Source of the DNA: Xestospongia bergquistia
Lineage: Eukaryota > Porifera > Demospongiae > Haplosclerida > Petrosiidae
NCBI GenBank assembly: GCA_963965975.1
Contig: OZ014413.1
Location: 10,398,601 to 10,462,600, forward strand
Direction of reading: 5' to 3'
DNA: 64,000 nucleotides
Shown here: positions 62,727 through 64,000 of the stretch, piece by piece
Numbering within the stretch: the stretch's first letter is position 1
Layout: every line of letters begins with the position of its first letter
The notes under the pieces: model-generated
Seen by the model: the letters and a program-made list of their open reading frames with translations, nothing else
Told to the model about the DNA's origin: nothing
Database searches by the model: none
Program-made: the position numbers and the translations under genes

Positions 62727-64000
62727 ATGGCTGAAGGAAACAATTCCATGTTGGAAGACAAATCTATAATGTTAGGTTCTTCTGAACTTCAAAACAGAGG
62801 TGCAAGTCGTGTTAAAGTGGATATACTATAATCTCGTGTTGTTTTGTACTCTGTAGGTTTTAGAAGGCTTTTGAGTATTGGTAGTCGAACATATGATTTG
62901 AAGGGGCAATTGAAGAAGCTAATGTTTGAAGAAGAAATTATGAATCCAGTCACTTTAGATGTTGGTGTCTTTACATTGGTAATGTCAACATTTGTACAAT
63001 TTGAGAAAACTGTAAAATCTGTAAGTAACTCAAGTCATATAGTACTAACATGTTCAATACTTTTCTTTTGTAGTCAAAACCAGATCCTAATCAAGTTAAG
63101 GAGCTCATTCATTTATTTTCAAAAAATTTAGACACTGTTTTTGCAGACGAATTTCCCTTTTTCATAATTCTGGCTCATCGTCTGAAAGTGTAAGTCTTAT
63201 ATTATTATTATTATATTATATATTATTATATATATTATTATCATTACTTTTAAATTAAAATGTTGTTGTTTAGGTTTCATCAGTTATATCAATGTGATGA
63301 ATTAGATCATTTCATTGCAAAATGTATTGATGGTTTTGAAAACTTACCTCCACAACAAACAGCTAAGACCTTACTTGATTTTATCAATCAGTAAGAATCT
63401 TCCATTTAAATAATGTTGATTTTAATTAAACAATTTAAGTAAATAAACTATTCATTTCCTGTACATTTACAGAAAAGACTTTGACATTATGTTTGGTTCA
63501 GAAGAGGTCAATACAAGTGTATTTCATCTGTTAGCCATTGCCTGTACAAATTTAATGAAAAGTTCCATTAGATGTAATCTCCAACAACAAGCTGACAGTT
63601 TTTTAGATAATTTCATTTATTCTCGGATATTGTGGAGTAAGTGCTGTTGTAGTCTCATGATTATTTTATCTCAATTAGTATCAGTACATTTGAAGTGTGT
63701 TAGCGAAAAGGATATGATTACAGGATCCACTGCTGACATTTGGCAACAACCTATATTAGGAGTAAGACCCTATGTTAATTTACATCTAATCATTCTTAAT
63801 TTATTAGCATATGGAATTGCAATCAATAGAGTTAAAAGGAGAAATTATAAATGATTTTAAACTTGGCTTATTATTGGCTTCTCTCCTTCAATTACCACAA
63901 GAAGTTCAGTTTACAGCTCATCACATAAACTACTTTTTAGGTCGTGAGAAGCTCTTTGTAAGGCCACTTAGACAAGCAAAGTACGTTTTCAGACATCATG
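62727..64000 (+). CDS. unrecognised helical protein, 5' part
   Basis: The first exon MAEGNNSMLEDKSIMLGSSE (ATG 62727) splices at 62800 to GFRRLLSIGSRTYDLKGQLK (about 62857). Following exons encode EIMNPVTLDVGVFTLVMSTF, DPNQVKELIHLFSKNLDTVF, ADEFPFFIILAHRLKVFHQL, YQCDELDHFIAKCIDGFENL, KDFDIMFGSEEVNTSVFHLL and, after another intron, ELKGEIINDFKLGLLLASLL. The pattern of short amphipathic helices looks like a helical-repeat protein. The gene runs off the window end. I cannot name the family. Confidence 0.75.

Overview
The window is animal nuclear DNA: AT-rich, with genes split by short GT-AG introns (often 40-60 bp), single-gene spacing of 100-500 bp and many simple repeats. The gene content is metazoan (sarcoglycan, HMMR, AAMP, TMEM184, CCDC134, dynactin p24). 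The very compact layout, a lineage-expanded Death/CARD protein and a GH3 beta-xylosidase-like enzyme make a demosponge of the Amphimedon type my best guess. That assignment is inference from gene style, not from a search.

Layout. 1-5.8 kb: 3' end of one GH3 glycosidase gene and a complete tandem second copy. 6.0-7.2 kb (-): CCDC134-like ER protein. 7.3-10.4 kb (+): beta-sarcoglycan-like gene whose intron carries a 27-bp minisatellite. 9.6-19.1 kb: a recent tandem duplication of the sarcoglycan 3' exons plus the 3' part of a convergent gene of unknown function. The duplicates are separated by a 3.6-kb array of the same 27-bp minisatellite, which is interrupted by a 706-bp hAT element with intact ends. 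19.1-19.7 kb (+): DCTN3. 19.8-23.1 kb (-): mitochondrial asparaginyl-tRNA synthetase (NARS2) with a tRNA-Leu(UAA) gene antisense in one intron. 23.2-30.6 kb (+): three divergent Rab-like GTPase genes, two of them a young tandem pair, then remnants of a fourth at 31.3 and 35.9 kb on either side of an unknown minus-strand gene (33.1-35.4 kb).

36.5-38.1 kb (+): TMEM272-like four-helix protein with PPxY motifs. 38.3-40.5 kb (+): AAMP WD40 protein. 40.7-43.8 kb (-): TMEM184. 43.9-45.4 kb (-): a second TMEM184 paralogue lacking the usual N-terminal exons. 46.0-49.5 kb (+): Death-CARD-coiled-coil protein, with an LRR fragment at 51.3 kb. 53.9-54.7 kb (+): kinesin-II tail-like fragments. 55.3-61.1 kb (-): HMMR/RHAMM. 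61.3-62.3 kb (+): GLRX5. 62.7 kb to the end (+): 5' part of an unrecognised gene.

The genes do not form one pathway. What links them is architecture: four head-to-head pairs have start codons less than 150 bp apart (CCDC134/SGCB, unknown/DCTN3, NARS2/Rab, HMMR/GLRX5), and minisatellites sit in introns and at duplication junctions. The most interesting non-coding signals are two minimal hammerhead-ribozyme-like motifs (about 42.7 and 48.85 kb, minus strand) with the tiny stem III described for Penelope-like retroelements.
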